A stretch of 64,000 nt of DNA, taken from contig NZ_BNJW01000013.1 of the NCBI RefSeq assembly GCF_015751045.1, positions 1-64,000 on the forward strand. Reading direction: 5' to 3'. Below the pieces are notes generated by a model that was given only the letters and a program-made list of their open reading frames with translations, searched no databases and was not told the origin of the DNA. The position numbers and the translations under genes are program-made. The stretch is from Enterococcus lactis. GTDB taxonomy: Bacteria; Bacillota; Bacilli; Lactobacillales; Enterococcaceae. The first letter of the stretch is position 1. The number at the start of each line of letters is the position of its first letter. Positions 26,591 through 36,858 of this stretch are shown here, piece after piece.

Positions 26591-27333
26591 TCAAAGTTTA
26601 AAACAAGCCACTACGAAACTCATCGTCCCAGTGCCTAAAGCTGCAAAACCTCCAATACAAGCAGCACAAATAACTTGTATAGCTGGGCACGGAGCAACAC
26701 AAGCTCCTGCAATGATAGTCGCAACGTATTTACTAATACCAAGAACAACAACAATACAAGCAATTTTAGCAGCAACACCTCTACTCTGAGGTAACAAAAC
26801 TCCTTGCTTTTATACATTTTGCATGTCCTTTTTAATTTGCTCGTTAGATAAAAACTCTTCATTAAGTAAATCAGATTTCATCAATTTACCGTTTACATAA
26901 GATTCAATTTGAATTTTATTGTTCAACCCTCGACTAATAATAGTTTCTTGATATCCTTCATTTTCTCCATTCTGACTGTAAGTAACCGTCAAATTACTAA
27001 ATAAATTATAATCATCACCTACTATGGGCACCGTGATCGTATAAAAATCCTTTGAATTTTCTGTAACTTGTAGAACTTTTGCGTTTGTTAAATCCAACGA
27101 GCTTTTTGGTACATGAATAATCATATTTCTATTGCGTAATTCATTTGAAATCTTGACTTCATATCATTAGTTACTATTGTACTTACTAACTTTGTAGTTT
27201 CCGTAATATCAAACAACTTCGTGAATATATCTAATTTTTCATCCGTAAAATCTGAAATCATTTTTTCATTTGTTGTCTTAGAATTAACTACTTTGCTTGC
27301 AGAAACATTTAGAACTGGGATAAATAATCGATC
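26591..27333 (-). pseudogene. Secreted Cys-rich bacteriocin-like precursor (halocin-C8-like), disrupted
   Basis: Three in-order pieces form one protein. Piece 1 (about 27333-27121) has a signal-peptide end LFIPVLNVSA and a helical region, with no start codon found. Piece 2 (27124-26810) is a beta-rich leader domain with FYTITVPIVGDDYNLFSN. Piece 3 follows a single in-frame TAA (26812-26810) and is a hydrophobic core with five Cys (IACIVVVLGIS, GACVAPCP, ICAACIGG) ending VACFKL. Pieces 1 and 2 are offset by one base at about 27124. The layout resembles halocin-C8-like precursors of Firmicutes, as recalled. Lost start, frameshift and stop make it a pseudogene here. Confidence 0.65.
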
Positions 27334-27501
27334 GACAATCTATCCACCACCCAAATAACAACCTATCCCCGATTTTCAATATTAAATACACACCTCCCGT
27401 GTTTTTATTTTATCTACTATGTTATTATGATTAAAAATACGTATTATTTTCATTTTGTGATTAATTTGCGCATAACAATTATAAAAGAACGGAGCGGTGA
27501 T

Positions 27502-28398
27502 ATGGATAGCGGGGAATTGCTTAAGAAATTGCGTGTAGAAAGAGGTATCTCTCAAAAAAATTTAGCTCACAATATAACAACAAGAAATACATTATCTAGA
27601 TATGAAACTGGAAAAAATAGCATACCTTTTGTTATTTTATTGGAATTTCTTGATAAATTGAATATAACCATGGATGAATTTGTCTTATATCTAGAATTTG
27701 ATAGCATACGAAAAAAAAATAAAAAGATAAAAGATTTTATTAAAGCTACTAGAGAGAATAGAGGATCACGGAAGTATACTTTAGAAATCATTCGAAAAAA
27801 AGCAAATACTACACGAGACATTGTTGATATTCGCAACTATTTAATCATAAAAACTTTTGATTGGTATACTCTGCCCATAGAAAAACGTAAGCTGAATAAA
27901 AATGATAAAGAACACCTGGATCACTTTGCCAATTATTTAGAAAAAGTAAATGAGTGGGGAAGATTTGAAATGATCAGTTTTAGCTCATTACTATTTCTTT
28001 TTGATACAAACTATATTTCCCAAAGGCTTACAGAAATCGAACGCAAAATTGAAAAATACAACGATTTTGAAATATTCCATCCGATATTATCCAGTCTTTA
28101 TAATAATGCTTTTCTTTTAATGTTAGAACGCAAAAATATTCACTTTTCTAAACAATACTTACAAAAATTTGAAGCTACTCATCATAGATTATTGTTTGCA
28201 AAAGATACTCAGATATCCATTCAATTTTATAAGGCATTAATCTGTCATATAGAAGGAGATAGCATCAAAGGACGAAAACGAATAATGAAAATTTTACAAG
28301 GACTAGAATTATTAGAGATGGATAGTTTAATCCATGAATTTAAATTTGGTTTAATAAAATTCGAAAAAATTTACTGTATCCCACCCATTTTTGAGTAA
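27502..28398 (+). CDS. Rgg/GadR/MutR-type transcriptional regulator
   Basis: An N-terminal helix-turn-helix (LLKKLRVERGISQKNLAHNI, then RNTLSRYETGKNSIPF) is followed by a long all-helical repeat domain, the Rgg architecture, for 298 residues. GGAG before the ATG at 27502 fixes the start, although the frame is open to 27427. Rgg proteins respond to small hydrophobic peptides and activate adjacent, divergent operons, including bacteriocins. It is divergent from the Cys-rich precursor cassette and shares its promoter region (about 27334-27501). No clear peptide-pheromone gene was seen next to it. Confidence 0.8.
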   Translation: MDSGELLKKLRVERGISQKNLAHNITTRNTLSRYETGKNSIPFVILLEFLDKLNITMDEFVLYLEFDSIRKKNKKIKDFIKATRENRGSRKYTLEIIRKKANTTRDIVDIRNYLIIKTFDWYTLPIEKRKLNKNDKEHLDHFANYLEKVNEWGRFEMISFSSLLFLFDTNYISQRLTEIERKIEKYNDFEIFHPILSSLYNNAFLLMLERKNIHFSKQYLQKFEATHHRLLFAKDTQISIQFYKALICHIEGDSIKGRKRIMKILQGLELLEMDSLIHEFKFGLIKFEKIYCIPPIFE

Positions 28399-28429
28399 CG
28401 ATATCCATCTATTCATTATGGTCAAAAAC

Positions 28430-28466
28430 GAAAAAAACAGACTATCCCTATCGGATAGTCTGTTAA
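28430..28466 (-). terminator. Intrinsic terminator of rpmE2
   Basis: AACAGACTATCC pairs with GGATAGTCTGTT across a 5-base loop. On the minus strand a T run follows. It marks the right edge of the accessory island. Confidence 0.85.
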
Positions 28467-28489
28467 ACGTTGAGTTATCAGCGTTTTTA

Positions 28490-28753
28490 TTATTCCGCAG
28501 CGTTTGCGTCTTTGAGACCGTATTTTTTGTTGAAACGGTCCACACGTCCGTCTGCTTGTGTGAATTTTTGACGTCCAGTGTAGAATGGATGTGAGTCAGA
28601 AGTTACTTCGACACGGATGACTGGGTATGTATTACCGTCTTCCCATTCAACTGTTTCTTGTGAAGTTTTTGTTGAACCTGACAAGAATTTGAAACCAGTT
28701 GTTGAATCCATGAATACTACTGGGTGGTAATCTGGATGGATGTTTTCTTTCAT
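28490..28753 (-). CDS. rpmE2: 50S ribosomal protein L31, type B
   Basis: An 87-residue large-subunit protein. The start [20 protein letters not shown] lacks the CXXC zinc motif of type A L31, so this is the zinc-independent form often used under zinc limitation. The conserved [20 protein letters not shown] is present. AAAGGAG lies 9 bases before the ATG. It follows rho with about 100 bases between, the Firmicute order. No Zur box was found. Confidence 0.95.
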   Translation of the reverse strand: MKENIHPDYHPVVFMDSTTGFKFLSGSTKTSQETVEWEDGNTYPVIRVEVTSDSHPFYTGRQKFTQADGRVDRFNKKYGLKDANAAE

Positions 28754-28851
28754 GATTTTTTCGCTCCTTTGCCCTGCTCCATTTGCTGAACCAGAGTTGA
28801 TTTGTCGATTTACAACATTAACATCTTAACATGTTTCAGTCAAGGTTGCAA

Positions 28852-30147
28852 TTATCTTTTCAGATTTCTGGTCGGATTTTTTTTACCAAAGGAGACATCT
28901 TGAAATTCTTTGAAAAATTGCTGATTGTTTTTTGTTTTACGCAAAAAGCGGATCAGTTGTTCCGTATATTCTAATGAATCTCCAGTCATATTTTTTCGAA
29001 GTTTCCAAATTTCTTCTAGTTCTTCACTTGGCATCAATAATTCTTCTTTTCGGGTACCTGATTTTTTGATATCGATGGCTGGGAAGATCCGACGTTCGGA
29101 TAACTCGCGTGAAAGTTGTAATTCTAGATTTCCAGTTCCTTTGAATTCTTCATAGATCACGTCATCCATGCGGCTTCCTGTATCGACTAAAGCGGTCGCT
29201 AAAATCGTCAAACTGCCACCTTCTTCGATGTTTCTTGCCGCCCCGAAAAATTTCTTAGGTTTATACAATGCGGCTGGGTCAATCCCGCCACTCAATGTAC
29301 GTCCGCTTGGTGGAACGACTAAGTTATAGGCCCGAGCAAGTCTAGTAATACTATCCATCAAGATAACGACATCTCGTTTATCTTCGACCAAACGCATGGC
29401 GCGTTCCAATACTAATTCAGAAACTCGAGTATGGTTTTGCGGCTGCAGATCAAATGTAGAAGATACCACGTCGCCTTTCACGCTTCGTTCTAAATCCGTT
29501 ACTTCTTCCGGACGTTCATCAATCAGTAGAACGATCAATTCTACTTCCGGATAGTTTTCGGTGATACCATTTGCGATTTCTTTTAATACAGAAGTTTTCC
29601 CTGCTTTTGGTGGTGCGACGATCAATCCACGCTGACCAAAACCGATTGGAGAGAAGATATCGATCATTCGGGTAGATAGTCTTTGCGGTGTTGTTTCCAG
29701 TTGTAGCTGTCTTTGCGGATAAAGAGGTGTTAAGGCTGGAAAATGCGGACGTTCTTTTGCTTCTTCCGGATCTTTTCCATTAACGCTTTCCACGTGCATC
29801 AAACCATAATAACGTTCCGATTCTTTAGGTGGACGGGCTTTTCCTGCCACTTTGTCCCCATTTCTCAAACTGAATCGTCTGATTTGTGAGGCAGAAATAT
29901 AGATATCTTCTGCACTTGGTCCATAGTTAATTGGCCGTAAAAAACCGTAACCATCTTGACCAACGATATCTAATATCCCTTCCATATAATAAAATCCTTG
30001 TTTCTCAGCTTGTGCACGAATCACAGCTAGAGATAATTCCTTTTTGTTCATCTTACTGTAATAAGGAATTTTAAATTCTTTGGCATAACTATAAACTTCT
30101 TTTAACGTTTTGTTCTCTAGTTCTGCCATTGTCAAATAATCGCTCAT
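28852..30147 (-). CDS. rho: Transcription termination factor Rho
   Basis: A hexameric RNA helicase. The N-terminal Rho-N helix bundle and an OSB RNA-binding domain ([20 protein letters not shown]) are followed by the ATPase with Walker [10 protein letters not shown] and Walker [17 protein letters not shown], then the Q-loop. Length of 431 residues is normal for low-GC Gram-positives, with no long insertion. It overlaps the end of murA by 4 bases, so the two are coupled. Downstream is rpmE2. Confidence 0.97.
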   Translation of the reverse strand: MSDYLTMAELENKTLKEVYSYAKEFKIPYYSKMNKKELSLAVIRAQAEKQGFYYMEGILDIVGQDGYGFLRPINYGPSAEDIYISASQIRRFSLRNGDKVAGKARPPKESERYYGLMHVESVNGKDPEEAKERPHFPALTPLYPQRQLQLETTPQRLSTRMIDIFSPIGFGQRGLIVAPPKAGKTSVLKEIANGITENYPEVELIVLLIDERPEEVTDLERSVKGDVVSSTFDLQPQNHTRVSELVLERAMRLVEDKRDVVILMDSITRLARAYNLVVPPSGRTLSGGIDPAALYKPKKFFGAARNIEEGGSLTILATALVDTGSRMDDVIYEEFKGTGNLELQLSRELSERRIFPAIDIKKSGTRKEELLMPSEELEEIWKLRKNMTGDSLEYTEQLIRFLRKTKNNQQFFKEFQDVSFGKKNPTRNLKR

Positions 30148-31415
30148 TCAGCTCCCACTTCCTCTATCATTTCGATTGATGCCCCTAAGGCTGTTAGTTT
30201 CTCGATAATATGATCATAACCGCGTAAGATATAATCTACGTTATAAATCGTCGTTGTTCCTTCTGCTAATAGTCCGGCAATCACTAAACAAGCACCTGCC
30301 CGAAGATCGGAAGCCACGACTTCTGTCCCGTGAAGTTTATTTGGACCATTCACGATGATCATATTTCCTTCCACGGTAATATCAGCGCCCATTCGAGCTA
30401 ATTCAGGCACGTGATTCACCCGTTTCGCATAGATCGTATCGATGATTTCTGAAGTGCCTGCGGTCATCAATAGCAACGCAGTGAGTGGTTGCTGCAGATC
30501 TGTGGCAAATCCTGGATAAGGATAGGTCATGATATTTGCGGCTTTTAATTCTTTTGAGGGGTAAACTTCGATTTCATCTTCGCTGATTTTCATATGGACG
30601 CCAATTTCCTGCAATTTTGCTATAAAACTTTCCAAATGTTCAAAAATCACATTTTTCACTTTGATACCTTTTCCTGCTGCAGCTGCTAATGCCAGATAGG
30701 TTCCTGCTTCGATACGGTCAGGAATCATGAAATGACGACAGCCATGTAATGCTTCGACTCCTTCGATACGGATCACATCTGTACCCGCTCCTCGAACTTT
30801 TGCCCCCATATTATTCAGTAAAGTTGCCACGTCGATGATTTCCGGTTCTCGTGCAGCGTTTTCAATTACTGTCTGTCCCTTTGCTTTTACAGCAGCTAAC
30901 ATCACATTGATTGTAGCTCCGACTGAAACCACGTCCATAAAAATCCGATTGCCATGCAACTCTTCATTTTTTGTCCGTAAATACATGGCACCATGTTCAT
31001 TTGTCACTTCAGCACCTAGAGCTTCAAATCCTTTGACGTGTAAATCAATCGGTCTAGGACCTAAATAACAGCCTCCAGGCAGGCCTACTACCGCTTCGCC
31101 AAATTTACCAAGCAGTGTTCCCATAAAATAATAAGACGCACGCAAACTATTGATTTTTCCGTGCGGCATCGGAACCGATACGATTTCCCGCGGGTCAATT
31201 TCTAATATGTTGTTGGAAAAATGGACCGTTGCGCCCATGATCTCTAATATTTCAATTAATGAATGAACATCTTGTATGTCCGGCACACCTTCCAAAATCA
31301 CTGGGGAATCAGCTAAGATTGCAGCTGGAATCAATGCGACTGCACTATTTTTTGCACCGCTGATCGTTACTTCACCAGCTAAAGGTTGGTTTCCTTTGAT
31401 TACGATTTTTTTCAT
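30144..31415 (-). CDS. murA: UDP-N-acetylglucosamine 1-carboxyvinyltransferase (MurA2/MurZ type)
   Basis: Transfers enolpyruvate to UDP-GlcNAc in the first step of peptidoglycan synthesis, the fosfomycin target. [14 protein letters not shown] near residue 19 and [13 protein letters not shown] near residue 115 are active-site regions. The loop Cys target of fosfomycin is the one in GGCYLG. Low-GC Gram-positives have two paralogues. Location beside rho and fba points to the second (MurZ/MurAB). Length 423 residues. Confidence 0.94.
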   Translation of the reverse strand: MKKIVIKGNQPLAGEVTISGAKNSAVALIPAAILADSPVILEGVPDIQDVHSLIEILEIMGATVHFSNNILEIDPREIVSVPMPHGKINSLRASYYFMGTLLGKFGEAVVGLPGGCYLGPRPIDLHVKGFEALGAEVTNEHGAMYLRTKNEELHGNRIFMDVVSVGATINVMLAAVKAKGQTVIENAAREPEIIDVATLLNNMGAKVRGAGTDVIRIEGVEALHGCRHFMIPDRIEAGTYLALAAAAGKGIKVKNVIFEHLESFIAKLQEIGVHMKISEDEIEVYPSKELKAANIMTYPYPGFATDLQQPLTALLLMTAGTSEIIDTIYAKRVNHVPELARMGADITVEGNMIIVNGPNKLHGTEVVASDLRAGACLVIAGLLAEGTTTIYNVDYILRGYDHIIEKLTALGASIEMIEEVGAE

Positions 31416-31516
31416 CTGTTTCCACCTTGTTTATTAATCTTTTTTCATGGATATGCTTGTATTTTATCATAGATAAAAAAAAGAAACGAGCATGGTCTGC
31501 CGTTTTAAGTAAAAAA

Positions 31517-31551
31517 GAATGGAGAACGACTTCAAAAGTCGTTCTCCATTC
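31517..31551 (-). terminator. Intrinsic terminator of fba
   Basis: GAATGGAGAACGACTT and AGTCGTTCTCCATTC form a near-perfect stem with a 3-4 base loop. A T run follows on the minus strand. Confidence 0.9.
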
Positions 31552-31579
31552 CTATACATCGTATCTGTTATGTGGATGC

Positions 31580-32449
31580 TTACGCTTTGTTAGCTGAACC
31601 AAACCAGTCGATATGAGCTTTCGCATCTTCAACGATTGCTGCTTTACCTGGAGCTAATAATTTACGAGGGTCGAATCCTTTACCTTCTTTATCTTTACCA
31701 GCTTCGATATATTTACGAGTAGCTGCAGCAAATGATAATTGGAATTCAGTGTTAACATTTACTTTTGAGATACCCATTGAGATAGCTTTTTCGATTTGAT
31801 CTTGAGGAATACCTGATCCGCCATGTAATACTAAAGGCATGTCTGGACCTACAGCATCAGCAATTGCTTGTAAGTGGTCAAATGCTAATCCTTTCCAGTT
31901 TTCTGGATATTGACCGTGGATGTTACCGATACCGCAAGCTAAGTAGTCGATACCTGTAGCAACCATTTGTTTGCATTCTTCGATGTCAGCTAATTCGCCG
32001 TTACCGATGATTCCGTCTTCTTCTCCGCCGATTGAACCAACTTCACATTCAACTGAGATACCTTTTGCGTGTGCTTTTTCAACAACGTCTTTAGCTAATT
32101 TCAAGTTTTCTTCGAATGGTAGATGTGAACCATCGAACATTACTGAAGTGTAGCCTAGTTCGATACATTCCAAAGCAGCTTCGTAGTCACCATGGTCTAA
32201 GTGGATAGCAACTGGAACAGTGATGTTCATTGCTTCAACTAAATCAGTGATCAAATCTTTACAGATTTTGTAACCACCCATGTATTTAGCTGCACCCATT
32301 GATGTTTGGATAAGTACTGGTGCTTGTTTTGCTTCAGCCGCTTCAAGAATTGCTTGAGTCCATTCCAAGTTGTTTGTGTTGAACCCGCCGACAGCGTAAC
32401 CGCCTTTACGAGCAGCTTTTAAAAATTCAGCTCCTGATACTACTGGCAT
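31580..32449 (-). CDS. fba: Fructose-bisphosphate aldolase, class II
   Basis: Zinc-dependent glycolytic cleavage of fructose 1,6-bisphosphate. Metal-binding His pairs appear in VAIHLDHGD, and LVLHGGSGIP carries a later one. NVNTEFQLSF is the phosphate-site region. AGGAGG upstream of the ATG at 32449 gives a 289-residue protein. The upstream extension to 32527 is not coding. Strongly biased codon use fits high expression. It is flanked by the pyrG terminator and its own terminator, so it is a single-gene unit. Confidence 0.97.
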   Translation of the reverse strand: MPVVSGAEFLKAARKGGYAVGGFNTNNLEWTQAILEAAEAKQAPVLIQTSMGAAKYMGGYKICKDLITDLVEAMNITVPVAIHLDHGDYEAALECIELGYTSVMFDGSHLPFEENLKLAKDVVEKAHAKGISVECEVGSIGGEEDGIIGNGELADIEECKQMVATGIDYLACGIGNIHGQYPENWKGLAFDHLQAIADAVGPDMPLVLHGGSGIPQDQIEKAISMGISKVNVNTEFQLSFAAATRKYIEAGKDKEGKGFDPRKLLAPGKAAIVEDAKAHIDWFGSANKA

Positions 32450-32668
32450 AATAAAATTCCTCCTAAGTTTTGTAAAACTAAATTTGTTAAGACAATTCTT
32501 AACCAACGACCCTATTTTACCAAACATTTCGGTAGTTTTCTACTAAAATCAATGAAAATGAAAATTTTCAAGAAGTTTTTTGCAAAAAATAAAATGCTTA
32601 ATCGCTCTTTACTCAAAAAAAGTCTTTTACTTCCTATCTTTTTTCCTATTAATAATAACAAATCAGAA

Positions 32669-32724
32669 AAAGAGAAAAGTGACAAGAAAATTGCTTATCC
32701 CTTTCTCTTGCTGCTTTTCTCTTT
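32669..32724 (-). terminator. Intrinsic terminator of pyrG
   Basis: AAAGAGAAAAG and CTTTTCTCTTT form the outer stem, with CAAGA/TCTTG inside. A T run follows on the minus strand. Confidence 0.7.
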
Positions 32725-32740
32725 CTATCAAGCTAAAAAA

Positions 32741-34369
<1,629 letters not shown>

Positions 34370-34408
34370 TTAATTTATGTGCAGGAAAAGTCTCAGAAAA
34401 TAAACAAA

Positions 34409-34438
34409 GCTCCCTATTCTTCAATAAGAATAGGGAGC
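34409..34438 (-). terminator. pyrG attenuator hairpin
   Basis: GCTCCCTATTCTT and AAGAATAGGGAGC form a 13-bp perfect stem with loop CAAT or its complement. On the minus strand it precedes a T-rich run and the pyrG ribosome-binding site. Its 5' arm is pyrimidine-rich (CUCCCUAUUCUU), suited to pairing with extra G residues at the RNA start. Confidence 0.8.
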
Positions 34439-34470
34439 CGAAATTTCTGTAAACTTCTGACCCTTTAAAA

Positions 34471-34514
34471 GGGTGCCCAAGGTGTATAATACAAGCTGAC
34501 TGAGGGAAAGTCAA
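34471..34514 (-). promoter_or_regulatory. pyrG promoter with GGGC transcript start (reiterative-transcription attenuation)
   Basis: The -35 TTGACT (34514-34509) and -10 TATTAT (34491-34486) are 17 bases apart, and a GGGCACCC begins 7 bases after the -10. In B. subtilis pyrG a GGGC start slips and adds G residues when CTP is low. These pair with the terminator arm and allow read-through. The same parts are present here. Confidence 0.75.
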
Positions 34515-34708
34515 GTACTCAAATGAAGACTATCCGCTTACAATTTTTCTTTTTCGGTATCCTTTGAGAAATTATTTCTTAAGTCCTTTATGAGTGCAAA
34601 AAAATTTAACCCACATAATAGGCTTGAGATAAACATGGCTAACGTTAAACTTAAGCAAGTCAGGAAATCTTTACTGAAAAATTTTAAGTGAAACAATAGA
34701 TAAAAAAA
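34515..34708. other. Gap between pyrG promoter and glnA terminator
   Basis: An open frame of 74 codons crosses this stretch on the minus strand, but its start lies inside the repeat module and it has no good ribosome-binding site. I see no supported gene. Base composition is AT-rich. It separates glnA from pyrG. Confidence 0.4.
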
Positions 34709-34741
34709 TAAGGAGGGCGACAAACGTCGTGCCCCCCTTAT
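34709..34741 (-). terminator. Intrinsic terminator downstream of glnA
   Basis: On the minus strand AAGGGGGGCACGACG pairs with CGTCGCCCTCCTT-like sequence, followed by a T-rich run at 34700-34709. It lies beside a repeat module, as at the other arrays. Confidence 0.75.
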
Positions 34742-34749
34742 TTCTAAAT

Positions 34750-34866
34750 AAACGGTGTTCAATCAGCTGACCCTCGGTATTAGCTCAAAAAACGGCAAAA
34801 TATGAGGAACTATTTTGCCGTTTGTTTCTCTAATACTCAGGTCAAAACGCTGATTTCACAACCTCT
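34750..34866 (+). repeat. Interspersed hairpin repeat, module B (full length)
   Basis: Starts AAACGGTGTTCAATCAGCTG and ends GATTTCACAACCTCT. GTATTAG pairs with CTAATAC, AAACGGCAAAAT with ATTTTGCCGTTT, and GACC with GGTC. The loop is ATGAGGAACT. It is the best-preserved B copy and lies right after the glnA stop. Confidence 0.85.
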
Positions 34867-34885
34867 AATTCACGTTATTCCTGTT

Positions 34886-36226
34886 TTAATAAAGTTCTAG
34901 ATATTGTTCTCTTTCCCACTCGGAAACAGTTTGTCTGAATGCCGCCCATTCGAGACGTTTTGCTTCAACAAAATTTGAGAAGATATGTTGTCCTAATGCA
35001 TCAATCATTACATTATCCTTACGTAATTCCTTGATAGCATTATGGATAGTTGAAGGTAAGTCTTGGATATGTGCAGCTTCTCTTTCTTCCTCATCCATGA
35101 CATAAATGTTACGGTCAACAGCGGCTGGCGGTGTGATCTGATTACGGATACCGTCTAGTCCTGCTTGCAACAACACTGCCATTGCCAAGTATGGGTTTGC
35201 AGATGGATCAACTGAACGCAATTCCAAACGTGTGGACAATCCGCGAGATTCTGGTACACGTACTAATGGCGAACGATTACGACCGCTCCACGCGACATAA
35301 ACAGGCGCTTCATAACCTGGAACGAGACGTTTATAAGAATTGACTGTTGGATTGCAAACGGCTGTATAGGCACGAGCATGTTTCAGCAACCCGCCTAAGA
35401 AATGATACGCTGTTTCACTTAGTTCCAATTCACCGTCTTTATCATAGAAGACATTACCTTCATCATTGAACAAAGACATATTGCAATGCATACCAGAACC
35501 ATTGATTCCAAATAACGGTTTCGGCATGAAAGTTGCGTGAAGTCCGTGCTTGCGTGCAATCGTTTTGACAACGAGCTTGAAGGTTTGGATATTATCACAA
35601 GCATCTACCACATCTGCATATTTAAAGTCAATTTCATGCTGTCCTGGCGCTACTTCATGATGTGAAGCTTCCACTTCAAAGCCTAAGCTTTCTAATTCCA
35701 ACACGATGTCACGGCGGCAATTTTCACCTAAATCTGTTGGTGCAAAATCAAAATAACCACCTTTATCATTCAAGGTCGTTGTAATCCCACCGTCTTCGTC
35801 TAATTTAAATAAGAAGAATTCTGGTTCAGGTCCTAAATTGAAAGAGGTAAAACCAAGGTCGCGCATGTCTTTCAATGCTCGTTTCAAATTCCCACGAGGA
35901 TCGCCGGCAAACGGTGTCCCATCTGGATTATAGATATCACAAATTAAACGAGCAACTTTTCCATGAGCACTTTCCCATGGGAAGATCATCCAAGTGGAGA
36001 GATCTGGATACAAATACATATCGCTTTCTTCAATTCGAACAAATCCTTCAATCGAAGAACCGTCAAACATCATTTTGTTTTCTAACACTTTGTCGATCTG
36101 GCTCACTGGAACTTCTACATTTTTAATCGTACCTAAGATGTCTGTGAACATCAATCGTAAAAATCGTACGTTTTCTTCCTCAATGATTCGTTTGATCTCT
36201 TCACCTGTTATCTGTTTCTTTACCAT
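34886..36226 (-). CDS. glnA: Glutamine synthetase, type I-alpha
   Basis: Makes glutamine from glutamate and ammonia. [16 protein letters not shown] near residue 55, the ATP/metal site GPEPEFFLF, and NGSGMHCN are present. Length of 446 residues marks the GSI-alpha type, without the adenylylation insert. In Firmicutes it is feedback-inhibited by glutamine and acts as a chaperone for GlnR. It lies 27 bases after glnR, in one operon under the GlnR box at 36716-36732. Confidence 0.97.
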   Translation of the reverse strand: MVKKQITGEEIKRIIEEENVRFLRLMFTDILGTIKNVEVPVSQIDKVLENKMMFDGSSIEGFVRIEESDMYLYPDLSTWMIFPWESAHGKVARLICDIYNPDGTPFAGDPRGNLKRALKDMRDLGFTSFNLGPEPEFFLFKLDEDGGITTTLNDKGGYFDFAPTDLGENCRRDIVLELESLGFEVEASHHEVAPGQHEIDFKYADVVDACDNIQTFKLVVKTIARKHGLHATFMPKPLFGINGSGMHCNMSLFNDEGNVFYDKDGELELSETAYHFLGGLLKHARAYTAVCNPTVNSYKRLVPGYEAPVYVAWSGRNRSPLVRVPESRGLSTRLELRSVDPSANPYLAMAVLLQAGLDGIRNQITPPAAVDRNIYVMDEEEREAAHIQDLPSTIHNAIKELRKDNVMIDALGQHIFSNFVEAKRLEWAAFRQTVSEWEREQYLELY

Positions 36227-36253
36227 GGTATCCCTCTTCCTTTTTTAATTTAT

Positions 36254-36646
36254 TCAGTCAAAGAATTGTCTTTGCAATCCTTGCGACTGATAATGACCTG
36301 TTTTGCTTAACCCACCTTGCGCCAAAATCTCATCACGAAAAATTTGTCGAACGTCATGATCTGTCAACGGCTTCTTGCTTTTTGCTTCTTGTTTTTTCGC
36401 CTGTGCCATTTCGTATACACGTTTGATCCCAGCCATGTTTAACCCGTCTGAAAGATAATCTTTGATCTCAAGCAGCATATCGATATCATTCAACGAATAC
36501 ATGCGGCGATTTCCTTCACTTCGTTCCGGATGAACTAAATCTTGTTCTTCATAGTAACGTATTTGCCGAGCAGATAAATCAGTCAGCTTCATAACTGTAC
36601 CAATTGGAAATACGGACATAGATCGGCGCAATTCCTTTTCTCCCAT
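36254..36646 (-). CDS. glnR: Nitrogen regulator GlnR (MerR family)
   Basis: A repressor of nitrogen-assimilation genes. The winged helix-turn-helix begins MKLTDLSARQIRYYEEQDLV and continues RRMYSLNDIDMLLEIKDYL. The C-terminal tail (SKTGHYQSQGLQRQFFD) is the autoinhibitory segment that feedback-inhibited glutamine synthetase relieves. It is 130 residues, normal for lactic acid bacteria. It is autoregulated through the box upstream. glnA follows. Confidence 0.96.
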   Translation of the reverse strand: MGEKELRRSMSVFPIGTVMKLTDLSARQIRYYEEQDLVHPERSEGNRRMYSLNDIDMLLEIKDYLSDGLNMAGIKRVYEMAQAKKQEAKSKKPLTDHDVRQIFRDEILAQGGLSKTGHYQSQGLQRQFFD

Positions 36647-36679
36647 CAGACGTCCCCTTTCGTTTTATAAGTTGGCTAA

Positions 36680-36732
36680 AGTGTACCAATTAAAAAAAAT
36701 ATTGTCAACTGCATATGTTAGGTTTTCTAACA
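36680..36732 (-). promoter_or_regulatory. glnRA promoter with GlnR operator
   Basis: TGTTAGGTTTTCTAACA (36716-36732) fits the GlnR/TnrA consensus TGTNAN7TNACA exactly. Just downstream on the minus strand a -35 TTGACA (36708-36703) and -10 TACACT (36685-36680) are spaced 17 bases. The box lies immediately upstream of the -35. Confidence 0.85.
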
Positions 36733-36762
36733 TGAGACCTCTGTTTTTTTATAAAATAACAA

Positions 36763-36800
36763 AAAAGGCATCTAGTTGATTTTCGTACCAGATACCTTTT
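36763..36800 (-). terminator. Intrinsic terminator after hflX
   Basis: On the minus strand AAAAGGTATCTGGT pairs with ACTAGATGCCTTTT, with T residues following. It ends the ugpQ-miaA-hflX unit. Confidence 0.75.
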
Positions 36801-36858
36801 ACTTTTATTGTACTATGCTATTCTTTCCCAGTGATTTTTATTGTAAAAAAACAAAATT

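Noticed and set aside
26493-26789. 98-codon plus-strand frame opposite the Cys-rich core and the thioredoxin-like gene
   Set aside because: It is antisense to better supported coding sequence with recognisable domains. Its composition reflects the reverse of the hydrophobic core.
26635-26862. 75-codon leucine-rich minus-strand frame
   Set aside because: It is a shadow in another frame of the Cys-rich core. The in-line continuation of the precursor is the correct frame.
23852-27333. Stop-codon reassignment or programmed recoding to explain the interruptions in the cassette
   Set aside because: TGA, TAG and TAA are all involved, along with one-base frame offsets, and no stimulatory structures were seen. 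Ordinary decay is simpler.
34538-34762. 74-codon frame on the minus strand between glnA and pyrG with one hydrophobic stretch
   Set aside because: Its start lies inside the B repeat, it crosses the glnA terminator hairpin, and it has no convincing ribosome-binding site.
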